Position numbers and translations under genes: made by a program. Under the pieces are notes generated by a model. The model was not told the origin of the DNA. It worked only from the letters and a program-made list of their open reading frames with translations, and did not search any database. This document shows positions 1 through 5,607 of a stretch of DNA of 5,607 nt, piece after piece. Each line of letters starts with the position of its first letter. Positions within the stretch are counted from its first letter, which is position 1. The DNA is from Candidatus Cloacimonadota bacterium (GTDB taxonomy: Bacteria; Cloacimonadota; Cloacimonadia; Cloacimonadales; WRIO01): assembly GCA_017998585.1 (NCBI GenBank), contig JAGOCT010000137.1, positions 1-5,607 on the forward strand, read 5' to 3'.

Positions 1-1
1 T

Positions 2-1567
2 GTGCGTCCTGCCCCAGACCTTGATATTAACAACTCTATCGGGCAGAACTTTGCAAATAAAATATTAAAACAATCCGGTTCCGGTTATTATGAAAATGCA
101 CCGTCTCTGGGACGTGCCAGCACATCCAATATATGGGCATATCTGGCATTAGGAACGATTCAGCTGGTTGTTGAATGTGGTACTGCTGACATTCAGCCCA
201 ACCAACAGATTTTAAACGGTACCATACAGCGTTGTACAGAAGCTGTCAAATGGTTGTTAAACAGAGCAATGCCATATAACGAAACAGCCATGGAATTGTC
301 CTGTCTGACTGGTAAAATCACTAATGCATCAACCGGCAATCCAGTCAGAGCAGAAGTCATAGTACATGGACGCGATTCCAAACAGTTAATGCCTCGTATG
401 TCAAATGCAGAATATGGCCGTTACTGGCGACCACTTCTTTCAGGAAACTACACAATAACCGTCCAGGCAAAGGGTTATGAAAGTAAAACCATCAGTAATA
501 TTACGGTTAACTCAGGTGGTTGGAAAACGGTTAATGTTCAATTAGATCCATTACCAATGTACCGTGTTCGTGGCATGATCAAAAATAATGGACAGCCAAT
601 CAATGCCAAATTGATTATTTCTGATGTCGTTGCTGATACAATCCTCTGTGAAGGGGGAGTATTTGACACTTATGTCAGCCAGGGAGAGCATACGTTTACT
701 GTTTTCACAGCGAATAATCTCACCACTCAGGAGACTGTGGATATTCAGGGCATGGACTATCTTGTGTTTAACTTCAATAATCAGGAAGTTCTTTTCACTG
801 AAGATTTTAGTAACGGACTCGTTAACTGGCAAGTTGAAGGACCATGGACAGTCATCACTCAAAACGAAAAAATGTTTGCAACTGACAGTTGGGGAGGTAA
901 AGGCTTTTATCTGGCAAACTGCGATGTCTGGTTAAAGAGCAGTCAAGCTTTAACAATTCCTGCTGACCCAGCTAAAGATGTAAATATGATGATTGAACAA
1001 AGAATCTATACAGAATGGGATCATGACTTTGTAACGATTGATATCTCAACCGATCAGCAAAACTGGTCAACGCTCTATTCCAAAGCCGGACAATATGACA
1101 ATTGGTTTAATACTCATATCAGTCTCAATGATTATCGTGGTCAATCCGTTTATTTCCGTTTTAGACTAAAAGATGGTCTTGAAAATGATACCAATCTTCC
1201 AGAATTAACAGATCCGGGCTGGGACATCAGTCGTATCTGTATTGCTTCATTCACCCCTGATTTTCTGGATTCAGACAGCCAAAACGAATTAAAACCGCTC
1301 ATTGCGCTCAAAGGAAATTATCCTAACCCTTTCAATCCAGAAACCAGAATTACGTTTAATATCAGCGATGTAAAAGTCAATCATGCCACTATTGACATCT
1401 TCAATATCAAAGGGCAAAAAGTTCAGACTTTAAATATCGGACCTGAAGAATTAAGAAAGCAATTTATCGTCTGGAAAAACGAAAATATAAGCTCTGGTAT
1501 CTATTTCTATCGTCTAAGTGTCAACGGACAATCTTTCGGAAGCAAAAAAGCATTGCTTTTAAAATAA
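2..1567 (+). CDS. Secreted M14-family zinc carboxypeptidase, 3' part (5' end outside window)
   Basis: The frame is open at the window edge, so the true start, signal peptide and the zinc-binding HxxE and His residues lie upstream. The first ~90 residues match the end of an M14 peptidase domain: an S..IWAY..LG segment, then TIQLVVECGTADIQP, whose Glu (about residue 58) sits where the catalytic Glu270 of carboxypeptidase A falls. Residues ~98-182 form a carboxypeptidase-regulatory-like beta-sandwich (LTGKITNASTGNPVRAEV, then SGNYTITVQAKGY). Residues ~186-260 look like a second, weaker copy. Residues ~264-415 (EDFSNGLVNWQVEGPW, SWGGKGFYL, FRFRLKDG) resemble the jelly-roll domains of secreted metalloproteases. 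Residues ~435-521 are a FlgD-like/Por-type C-terminal module (GNYPNPFNPETRI, GQKVQTL, SGIYFYRL). Inferred role: an exported or surface-bound enzyme trimming C-terminal residues from peptides. A terminator follows directly, so it is not co-transcribed with the regulators downstream. Family assignment is fairly sure; activity cannot be judged from this part. Confidence 0.85.
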   Translation: MRPAPDLDINNSIGQNFANKILKQSGSGYYENAPSLGRASTSNIWAYLALGTIQLVVECGTADIQPNQQILNGTIQRCTEAVKWLLNRAMPYNETAMELSCLTGKITNASTGNPVRAEVIVHGRDSKQLMPRMSNAEYGRYWRPLLSGNYTITVQAKGYESKTISNITVNSGGWKTVNVQLDPLPMYRVRGMIKNNGQPINAKLIISDVVADTILCEGGVFDTYVSQGEHTFTVFTANNLTTQETVDIQGMDYLVFNFNNQEVLFTEDFSNGLVNWQVEGPWTVITQNEKMFATDSWGGKGFYLANCDVWLKSSQALTIPADPAKDVNMMIEQRIYTEWDHDFVTIDISTDQQNWSTLYSKAGQYDNWFNTHISLNDYRGQSVYFRFRLKDGLENDTNLPELTDPGWDISRICIASFTPDFLDSDSQNELKPLIALKGNYPNPFNPETRITFNISDVKVNHATIDIFNIKGQKVQTLNIGPEELRKQFIVWKNENISSGIYFYRLSVNGQSFGSKKALLLK

Positions 1568-1595
1568 AATCCTCTCTCTCATCCTAAATCCCATC

Positions 1596-1622
1596 AGGGT
1601 GGCTACGGCCACCCTTATTTTT
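1596..1622 (+). terminator. Intrinsic terminator after the carboxypeptidase gene
   Basis: A perfect 8-bp GC-rich stem is visible: AGGGTGGC (1596-1603), a TACG loop (1604-1607), then GCCACCCT (1608-1615). It is followed by a T-rich stretch, TATTTTT (1616-1622). It lies 29 bases after the stop codon at 1567. This is the textbook Rho-independent layout and separates the peptidase transcript from the regulator block. Confidence 0.92.
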
Positions 1623-1671
1623 ATGAAAAAAATATCTTTTGAAGAAAGGATTTCATTTTGACTTTCTTATA

Positions 1672-1701
1672 GGAAAGGAAAAGGAAAGGATAAGGAAAGC
1701 C
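1672..1701 (+). repeat. Purine-rich direct repeat with 11-bp period upstream of the sigma-factor promoter
   Basis: GGAAAG occurs at 1672, 1683 and 1694, exactly 11 bases apart. The first two units continue GGAAAGGAAAA and GGAAAGGATAA; the third is partial (GGAAAGCC). The spacing equals about one helical turn, so the copies would lie on the same DNA face. The run ends 17 bases before a TTGACA hexamer at 1719. It could be an activator-binding or curved-DNA element, or simply low-complexity purine sequence. No function is shown by the sequence. Confidence 0.5.
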
Positions 1702-1718
1702 CTCATTTTAGAAATTGT

Positions 1719-1747
1719 TTGACAATATTAAGTATTCTCAAAAAAAT
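1719..1747 (+). promoter_or_regulatory. Predicted promoter for the sigma-factor gene
   Basis: A perfect TTGACA at 1719-1724 is followed, after exactly 17 bases, by AAAAAT at 1742-1747, which matches TATAAT at 4 of 6 positions including the key A2 and T6. Transcription would start near 1754, giving a leader of roughly 28 bases before the ATG at 1782. The -35 sits inside a 13-bp palindrome (ATTGT, TTG, ACAAT, 1714-1726). The -35 is strong; the -10 is weak and could be chance in A-rich sequence. Confidence 0.5.
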
Positions 1748-1781
1748 GCCTTAAAACTAGAGATTTGAAAATGGGAAAAAA

Positions 1782-2303
1782 ATGATGAATGATATGATTG
1801 AGTTATCAGATTCAGAAATGATTGAAAAATATAAGAAACTGGTTACAAAAATCGCTTACCAATATGCAAACACAGGGATCCCTGTTGAAGATTTGATTCA
1901 AGAAGGGATGATTGGCCTTTTAGAAGCAAAAAAACGCTTTGATCCCGATAAAGGTGCCAGTTTTTCAACATATTCAGTCTTCTGGATAAAAAACCGAATA
2001 TTAACACTCATTAATGACGAACTCAAACTGGGCAGAAATGTAGAATATAGTGATGATATGAATCAAGATCTGAGTAATCCGGTCGAAAAGGAATATCTAC
2101 ACAGCCAGCAAAAACAAAATCTGGATTTACCTGAGGATATGCCTGAACTGGAGAAAAAGGTGATCTATCTGTCATTTGTTGAAAAAAAATCACTGACTGA
2201 TATCGCACTATTACTCAATCTTTCCAGAGAGAAGGTCAGACAGTTAAAAAGTAAAGGCATGAGACGCTATAAAAAAGACATTCTGAACGAGGAGAATGAT
2301 TAG
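1782..2303 (+). CDS. Compact sigma-70 family RNA polymerase sigma factor (regions 2 and 4)
   Basis: This 173-residue protein would direct core RNA polymerase to a set of promoters. Region 2 spans about residues 15-80, with the core-binding and -10-binding segment DLIQEGMIGLLEAKKRFDPD followed by FSTYSVFWIKNRI. Region 4 spans about 118-166, with the helix-turn-helix SLTDIALLLNLSREKVRQLK that reads the -35 element. Only about 37 residues join them, too few for a normal region 3, and region 1 is absent. The size is that of an ECF sigma, yet region 2 reads more like primary or group 3 sigmas. Start choice: three in-frame ATGs (1782, 1785, 1794) follow a weak GGGA at 1773-1776, so 1782 or 1785 is likely. 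No anti-sigma gene is visible; the next gene, a TetR regulator, begins 123 bases downstream. The family is clear; target promoters and trigger are unknown. Confidence 0.9.
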   Translation: MMNDMIELSDSEMIEKYKKLVTKIAYQYANTGIPVEDLIQEGMIGLLEAKKRFDPDKGASFSTYSVFWIKNRILTLINDELKLGRNVEYSDDMNQDLSNPVEKEYLHSQQKQNLDLPEDMPELEKKVIYLSFVEKKSLTDIALLLNLSREKVRQLKSKGMRRYKKDILNEEND

Positions 2304-2363
2304 AATCCTGCCTCTAGTGATGTGCCTCATTTTAAAGAATTTATCAGCAAATCAAGATACTAC

Positions 2364-2391
2364 TTGACATTTTTGCTTTTTAAGGAATTTT
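2364..2391 (+). promoter_or_regulatory. Predicted promoter for the TetR-family gene
   Basis: A perfect TTGACA lies at 2364-2369. The best -10 candidate is AATTTT at 2386-2391 (16-base spacer, 3 of 6 matches to TATAAT), which is poor. Transcription would start near 2398 and give a leader of about 29 bases. The candidate -10 overlaps the left arm of the inverted repeat at 2389-2417, the geometry expected for repression. The -35 is convincing; the -10 is not. Confidence 0.45.
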
Positions 2392-2417
2392 AGAACATAT
2401 CTTATAAATGTTCTAAA
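2389..2417. promoter_or_regulatory. Inverted repeat, likely operator of the TetR-family regulator
   Basis: The arms TTTAGAACAT (2389-2398) and ATGTTCTAAA (2408-2417) are perfect 10-bp reverse complements around a 9-base spacer. The repeat lies between the candidate -10 and the start codon at 2427. Its right arm ends inside the Shine-Dalgarno AAAGGAG (2415-2421). TetR-family dimers typically bind such palindromes in front of their own genes, so autorepression is the natural inference. In RNA the same bases could form a 10-bp hairpin touching the ribosome-binding site. No second full copy of the repeat was found in the window. Confidence 0.72.
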
Positions 2418-2426
2418 GGAGCGAAA

Positions 2427-3047
2427 ATGGATAATAAAGAAAAATTCATTATGAAGAGTATCTCTTGCTTTAGAAATAATGGTTTTAACAATACGACTGT
2501 TGAAGAAATCGCAAGGATGTCAGGGTTAAAAAAATCTTCGATTTATCATTATTTCAAATCAAAAGCAGAACTGTTTCAATCAGCTATACATAAGGAATTT
2601 GAACTATTTATAGAAAAGCAAAAAGAAATCATTCAGGAAGATTTGCCACTGGAAGAAAAACTAAAAAAATATTTGAATTTTCGTATTATTGAAACCTTTA
2701 AATTCTATAAAGAATATCAGTTGCTCAACAGAGACCATAGTCTGCCTTATCATGATATAATGCATCAGGAAACTGATGATTTAGTCCAAAAGGAAAATGA
2801 AATTCTACAGGAGATATTCTGGAATTACATTAAAAATGAAAAAAACATAATACTGTTATGCCATCTTCTATCCTCAATTTCACAAAGTCTGGTTCATAAA
2901 CATGTCTTTATTAAAAAAAACACAGACCATCTTGAAGAAGAGATAAATGCCTTACTTCAACTATTATTTGATGGATTTTACGATAATCTGAACAATACAG
3001 AATTTATAAGCCCAAACTGGGATGCCTTAAATACCTTGTTTCAATAG
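2427..3047 (+). CDS. TetR/AcrR-family transcriptional regulator
   Basis: The protein has 206 residues, the usual TetR length. The N-terminal DNA-binding domain covers about residues 5-50: helix 1 holds the SCFRNNGFNNTTVEEIA pattern, and the helix-turn-helix continues through RMSGLKKSSIYHYFKSKAELF, where the SIYHYFKSK recognition-helix signature is typical. Residues ~55-190 are helical and variable, as expected of the ligand-binding and dimerisation domain; they give no hint of the ligand. The start is fixed by a good Shine-Dalgarno, AAAGGAG, 5 bases before the ATG. A perfect inverted repeat just upstream suggests it represses itself. The kinase gene begins 72 bases later on the same strand, so read-through into it is possible although that gene has its own candidate promoter. 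The family is certain; targets and inducer are unknown. Confidence 0.93.
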   Translation: MDNKEKFIMKSISCFRNNGFNNTTVEEIARMSGLKKSSIYHYFKSKAELFQSAIHKEFELFIEKQKEIIQEDLPLEEKLKKYLNFRIIETFKFYKEYQLLNRDHSLPYHDIMHQETDDLVQKENEILQEIFWNYIKNEKNIILLCHLLSSISQSLVHKHVFIKKNTDHLEEEINALLQLLFDGFYDNLNNTEFISPNWDALNTLFQ

Positions 3048-3073
3048 ATTGGCATATTTTTACATAATTTTTA

Positions 3074-3102
3074 TTGACTTTATTTAAAAAATACCTTAGG
3101 AT
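3074..3102 (+). promoter_or_regulatory. Predicted promoter for the kinase/response-regulator operon
   Basis: TTGACT (3074-3079, 5 of 6 to consensus) is followed after exactly 17 bases by TAGGAT (3097-3102, 4 of 6 to TATAAT, with the key T1, A2 and T6). Transcription would start near 3109, just at the AGAGGT ribosome-binding site (3109-3114), so the leader would be very short. This counts somewhat against the call. It would let the two-component pair be expressed apart from the TetR gene. Confidence 0.45.
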
Positions 3103-3119
3103 AATTCCAGAGGTAGAAG

Positions 3120-4766
3120 ATGGAAGATATGGCATTATTATTGGAGAATTGTACTGATAAATATGAACGCTTTAAAATACTCTGTACACTGACAAAGAAA
3201 AAACTCTATTCTCATGAACTAAAAGAAGCAAAACTTTATGCAGAATCTGCCAGAGCGCTCTGTAGTCAATTGAATGATGAAAAATATGAAGCCCTTTTAG
3301 ATTCATTATTAGGTTCAATAGAACATTGGGTAATGAACTATGATAAGTCTCTGGAACTTTTTTACAAAGCCTATCCTGTGTTTAAAAAGCATCAGATGAA
3401 TCGTGAAATGACCGAATGTTTAAACAATATTAGTGCCATTTATGGTAAAATGAATGATCTAGATAATGCGTATAAGACCTTGATGCTAGCTCTAGAGCTG
3501 AATCCACAGTCTCCCTCTGTGTTATCCAATATCGGTCTTATTCATTTTAAAAACAAAGAACACGCAAAAGCCTTAGATTACTATCTTCAAGCCTATCCGT
3601 TTTTTCCAAAGGAACCGAATGTCTCAGCCTATATCTATTTTTTAACCAATCTGGCAGAATGCTATCTGTATAATCAAAAAATTGATGAAAGTCTGGATAC
3701 ACTTAAAGAAGCTGAAAAAGTGTCTTTAGAAAACAATAATATTGAGCAATATACAATACAAATGCATTTCGGTGTTCATTACGAACATCTGGAAAGATTT
3801 AAAGAAGCAGAACCCTATTTCTTAAAAGCAAAAGAAATTGCGGAACAAAAACAAATCCCAGAATATGTTATGGAAATGGAATATGTTCTGTCAGATCTCT
3901 ATTTTAAATTGGGAGAATATAAAAAAGCTTATGAATATCTCCATCGTTTTCAGGAAATTTATAGAGAAGTCTTCAATAATCGTTTTAGTAATGAGATTGC
4001 AAAACTGAGGACTCAGTTCGATCTTGAAAAACAAGAAATAGAAAACCATAAATTACTCGAACAGACTGCTAAATTATCTTCGATCGGCGTAATGGCAGCG
4101 GGTATTACTCATGAGATCAATCAACCCTTATGTGCGATCAAAGTGAACGCAGACAGTGTATTGTATTGGCTAAAGAAAAAGCTAATCGAGTTACCTGAGC
4201 ATTTTTGCGATAACATTACTCAGATATCTTATGCTGCCGACCGAATCGATCAGATTATTCAGCATATCCGTTCTTTCTGGACAATTTCTGAAGAAAGAAA
4301 AGTACAGGAAATTTCATTAAATGATACAATAAAACAAGCTTTACAATTGATTGAAAAACAGATATACTCTCATGGGATATTTCTTGAGCTGGACTTATGC
4401 GAGGCAGAAACGTTCATTCAAGCGGAACAAATTCCCATTGAAGAGGTGCTTATCAATCTGGTAGTGAATGCAATTCATTCCTTAGATGAATCTGAGGTAG
4501 AGAATAAGAATATTAAAATTAAAACACAGAAAACTAACCAGGATATTATATTAACGATAGCTGACAATGGTAAAGGAATCAGCCCTGAAATCGGTAACAA
4601 GATTTTTGACCCCTTTTATACTAAAAAGACTTCTTCAAAAGGAATGGGCTTAGGTCTGGCAATCGTAAAACTCTACACTGAACAATACAATGCAAGTGTC
4701 CAATATGCCAACAATAGTGATTCTGGGGTAACCTTTACAATCACCTTTAATGGATGTGCTAAATGA
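3120..4766 (+). CDS. Soluble TPR-domain sensor histidine kinase
   Basis: The protein has 548 residues and no signal peptide or hydrophobic membrane segment, so it should act in the cytoplasm. Residues ~18-284 form about seven tetratricopeptide-like helical pairs; the clearest are ~97-129 (LNNISAIYGKMNDLDNAYKT), ~131-164 (SNIGLIHFKNKEHAKALDYY) and ~251-284 (LSDLYFKLGEYKKAYEYL). A coiled linker (~285-318) leads to the dimerisation helix with the phospho-accepting His331 in AAGITHEINQPL. The ATP-binding domain (~395-545) shows the N box (EEVLINLVVNAIHSL, N446 and N450), G1 box (DNGKGI, from D482), F box (IFDPFYTKK) and G2 box (GMGLGLAI). The H box resembles the DctB/NtrB-type kinases that partner NtrC-type regulators, and the next gene is one. 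The start at 3120 has AGAGGT 5 bases upstream. Its stop overlaps the response regulator start (ATGA), implying translational coupling. Inference: the TPR domain senses a protein or peptide partner. All catalytic motifs look intact. Confidence 0.93.
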   Translation: MEDMALLLENCTDKYERFKILCTLTKKKLYSHELKEAKLYAESARALCSQLNDEKYEALLDSLLGSIEHWVMNYDKSLELFYKAYPVFKKHQMNREMTECLNNISAIYGKMNDLDNAYKTLMLALELNPQSPSVLSNIGLIHFKNKEHAKALDYYLQAYPFFPKEPNVSAYIYFLTNLAECYLYNQKIDESLDTLKEAEKVSLENNNIEQYTIQMHFGVHYEHLERFKEAEPYFLKAKEIAEQKQIPEYVMEMEYVLSDLYFKLGEYKKAYEYLHRFQEIYREVFNNRFSNEIAKLRTQFDLEKQEIENHKLLEQTAKLSSIGVMAAGITHEINQPLCAIKVNADSVLYWLKKKLIELPEHFCDNITQISYAADRIDQIIQHIRSFWTISEERKVQEISLNDTIKQALQLIEKQIYSHGIFLELDLCEAETFIQAEQIPIEEVLINLVVNAIHSLDESEVENKNIKIKTQKTNQDIILTIADNGKGISPEIGNKIFDPFYTKKTSSKGMGLGLAIVKLYTEQYNASVQYANNSDSGVTFTITFNGCAK

Positions 4767-5530
4767 ATTTGTTAATCATTGATGATGATAAAAGTGTTTC
4801 TTCTTCTCTGACTAATTTTATTAAAATTGAATTTAAAATTGAGATATTCAACGCTGGCAATGGGCAGGATGCACTGGATATTATCAAAAACAATGAAATT
4901 GATATTGTGTTATCTGACATAAAAATGCCTGGTATCAATGGAATTGAACTGATATCTAAAATCAAACAAGAAAAGCCTGGAAAAATTACCGATGTGATTT
5001 TAATGACAGGCTATCCGGATATGAACTCTGTGTTAAATGCTTTAAGAAATGGGGCTTATGACTATATAAAAAAACCAATTAATATAGAAGAATTGGTTCT
5101 GATTCTTCAGAGAGCAATTGATCATCAGACTTTAATTAAAGAAAATACTCAGTTCAAAGATAATTTTGATCATCTGGTTAAACAAGAAGAAGAAACGATC
5201 AGATCCCGTTGGGAAAGCATTCAGACGACACAAAACGAGTTTTACAAAATGTTCAATATTGGCTTGTTTTCTAAAGAAATGACGGACATTGTTAACTTTG
5301 CCCTTAAATGTCATCAAAACCGTGAGATCCCCGTATTGATCGAAGGCGAAACAGGCTCTGGGAAAGAAGTGATTGCTAAAATCGTGCATTACGGCAAGAC
5401 AAATCCCTTGAGTCCATTTGTTGCGATTAATTGTTCAGCTGTACCTGAAAATTTGTTTGAAAGTGAACTCTTTGGTTATGAGAGAGAGGGGCTTTTACAG
5501 GTGCAGATATCAAAGGGAAAGCCGGAATGA
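4763..5530 (+). CDS. NtrC-type sigma-54-dependent response regulator, frameshifted in the AAA+ domain
   Basis: Residues ~1-118 are a complete receiver domain: acidic pocket D7-D9, phospho-acceptor D52 in LSDIKMPG, T82 and K104 in YIKKP. A helical linker follows (~119-165), then the start of an AAA+ ATPase with Walker A GETGSGKE (195-202) and [18 protein letters not shown] (223-240). The family sequence should continue with R-GAFTGA. Here it reads [15 protein letters not shown] and stops at 5528-5530, because a (GA)4 run at 5480-5487 holds one GA too many. The GAFTGA loop, Walker B and, presumably, the C-terminal helix-turn-helix are in another frame from 5488 on. The 255-residue product should not drive sigma-54 transcription, although the receiver could still be phosphorylated. 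The gene starts inside the stop of the kinase gene (ATGA overlap), so the two form one operon and a cognate pair. Family identity is very sure; whether the shift is biological or a consensus error is open. Confidence 0.88.
   Translation: MNLLIIDDDKSVSSSLTNFIKIEFKIEIFNAGNGQDALDIIKNNEIDIVLSDIKMPGINGIELISKIKQEKPGKITDVILMTGYPDMNSVLNALRNGAYDYIKKPINIEELVLILQRAIDHQTLIKENTQFKDNFDHLVKQEEETIRSRWESIQTTQNEFYKMFNIGLFSKEMTDIVNFALKCHQNREIPVLIEGETGSGKEVIAKIVHYGKTNPLSPFVAINCSAVPENLFESELFGYEREGLLQVQISKGKPE
5480..5487 (+). repeat. (GA)4 dinucleotide run at the frameshift point
   Basis: Four GA units are followed directly by GGGG (5488-5491). With three GA units the reading would be [10 protein letters not shown], the conserved GAFTGA region of sigma-54 activators. 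With four, the frame is lost. Four units is short for a classic phase-variation tract, but it is a plausible site for a single slippage event. Confidence 0.75.
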
Positions 5531-5607
5531 TGGAACTGGCTAAGGGTGGCACTCTTTTTCTGGATGAAATAGGAGATTTACCCGCCTCTATGCAGGCGAA
5601 ATTGCTC
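5488..5607 (+). pseudogene. Out-of-frame continuation of the NtrC-type regulator (AAA+ domain, 3' end outside window)
   Basis: Reading in the frame with codons GGG at 5488 and GCT at 5491 gives G-AFTGAD, then [20 protein letters not shown] and [13 protein letters not shown], with no stop up to the window end. This is the missing GAFTGA-like loop and the Walker B strand ([13 protein letters not shown]) of the sigma-54 activator that begins at 4763. The preserved sequence argues that the frameshift is recent or artefactual. An ATG at 5527 overlaps the upstream stop as ATGA, and AAAGGG lies at 5512-5517, so restart is conceivable. A product starting there would lack Walker A and GAFTGA. The rest of the ATPase and any DNA-binding domain lie beyond the window. 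Confidence 0.85.

Noticed and set aside
193..935. Open frames on both strands inside the carboxypeptidase gene (193-381 -, 551-862 -, 624-935 +)
   Set aside because: They lie within a gene with clear domain matches, have no recognisable motifs and no supporting start signals, so they are shadows.
1658..1686. TTGACT as a further promoter upstream of the sigma gene
   Set aside because: No -10-like hexamer occurs 16-18 bases downstream; that stretch is the purine repeat.
2023..2208. Minus-strand open frame inside the sigma-factor gene
   Set aside because: It overlaps the conserved sigma gene and shows no family-like sequence.
2304..2363. Terminator after the sigma-factor gene
   Set aside because: No stable GC-rich stem followed by a T-run was found, so read-through into the TetR gene cannot be ruled out.
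3050..3067. Possible sigma-54 promoter TTGGCATATTTTTACA before the kinase gene
   Set aside because: The -24-like TGGCAT is present, but the -12 GC element (TTGCA-like) is missing at the right distance.
4759..5389. Minus-strand open frames inside the response-regulator gene
   Set aside because: Both are antisense to conserved receiver and ATPase sequence and have no recognisable features.
5486..5491. Programmed -1 ribosomal frameshift in the response regulator
   Set aside because: Only a single-tRNA slip on GGGG is possible; there is no X XXY YYZ heptamer and no evident downstream structure. Slippage mutation or consensus error is simpler.
1..5607. Base-composition break between the peptidase and the regulator genes, as a sign of transfer
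   Set aside because: Hand counts of a few 60-base lines gave roughly 33-45% GC in the peptidase and 23-33% in the regulators. The ranges meet and the sample is small, so this is not evidence of transfer.

Overview
The window looks like a moderately AT-rich bacterial chromosome fragment from the FCB group, possibly Candidatus Cloacimonadota or a relative. The main clue is the C-terminal tail of the first gene: a GNYPNPFNPETRI-type module ending in a GIYFYRL...KKALLLK strand. This is the FlgD-like/Por-type C-terminal domain that is very common on secreted proteins of those lineages. The assignment is an inference from motifs. All genes lie on the + strand.

Region 1 (1-1622) holds the 3' part of a large secreted M14-family zinc carboxypeptidase. 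What remains is the end of the catalytic domain with the probable catalytic Glu, carboxypeptidase-regulatory-like beta-sandwich modules, a jelly-roll-like domain and the C-terminal secretion/anchoring module. A clear intrinsic terminator at 1596-1622 closes it off.

Region 2 (1623-5607) is a block made only of regulators. It contains a compact sigma-70-type factor (1782-2303), a TetR-family regulator (2427-3047), a soluble TPR-containing histidine kinase (3120-4766) and an NtrC-type response regulator (from 4763). The kinase and response regulator overlap by 4 bases (ATGA) and are almost certainly a cognate pair. Each of the first three regulators has a TTGACA or TTGACT hexamer 41-63 bases upstream of its start. 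The TetR gene also has a perfect 10-bp-arm inverted repeat between its promoter and its start codon, which suggests autoregulation.

The most notable point is that the response regulator is broken in this sequence. Its reading frame is lost inside a (GA)4 run at 5480-5487, exactly where the GAFTGA sigma-54-contact loop should begin. The expected GAFTGA-like and Walker B segments are intact in the other frame from 5488 to the window end. As written, translation stops at 5530 after 255 residues. The product would have a receiver domain and Walker A but no GAFTGA loop, Walker B or DNA-binding domain. Removing one GA unit restores the family sequence. The cause could be real inactivation, dinucleotide slippage (phase variation) or a consensus error.

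No RNA genes, insertion sequences, CRISPR arrays or attachment sites were seen. No entirely new system could be supported. The interest lies in the frameshift, the TetR operator, the unusual small sigma factor and the stacking of regulators.
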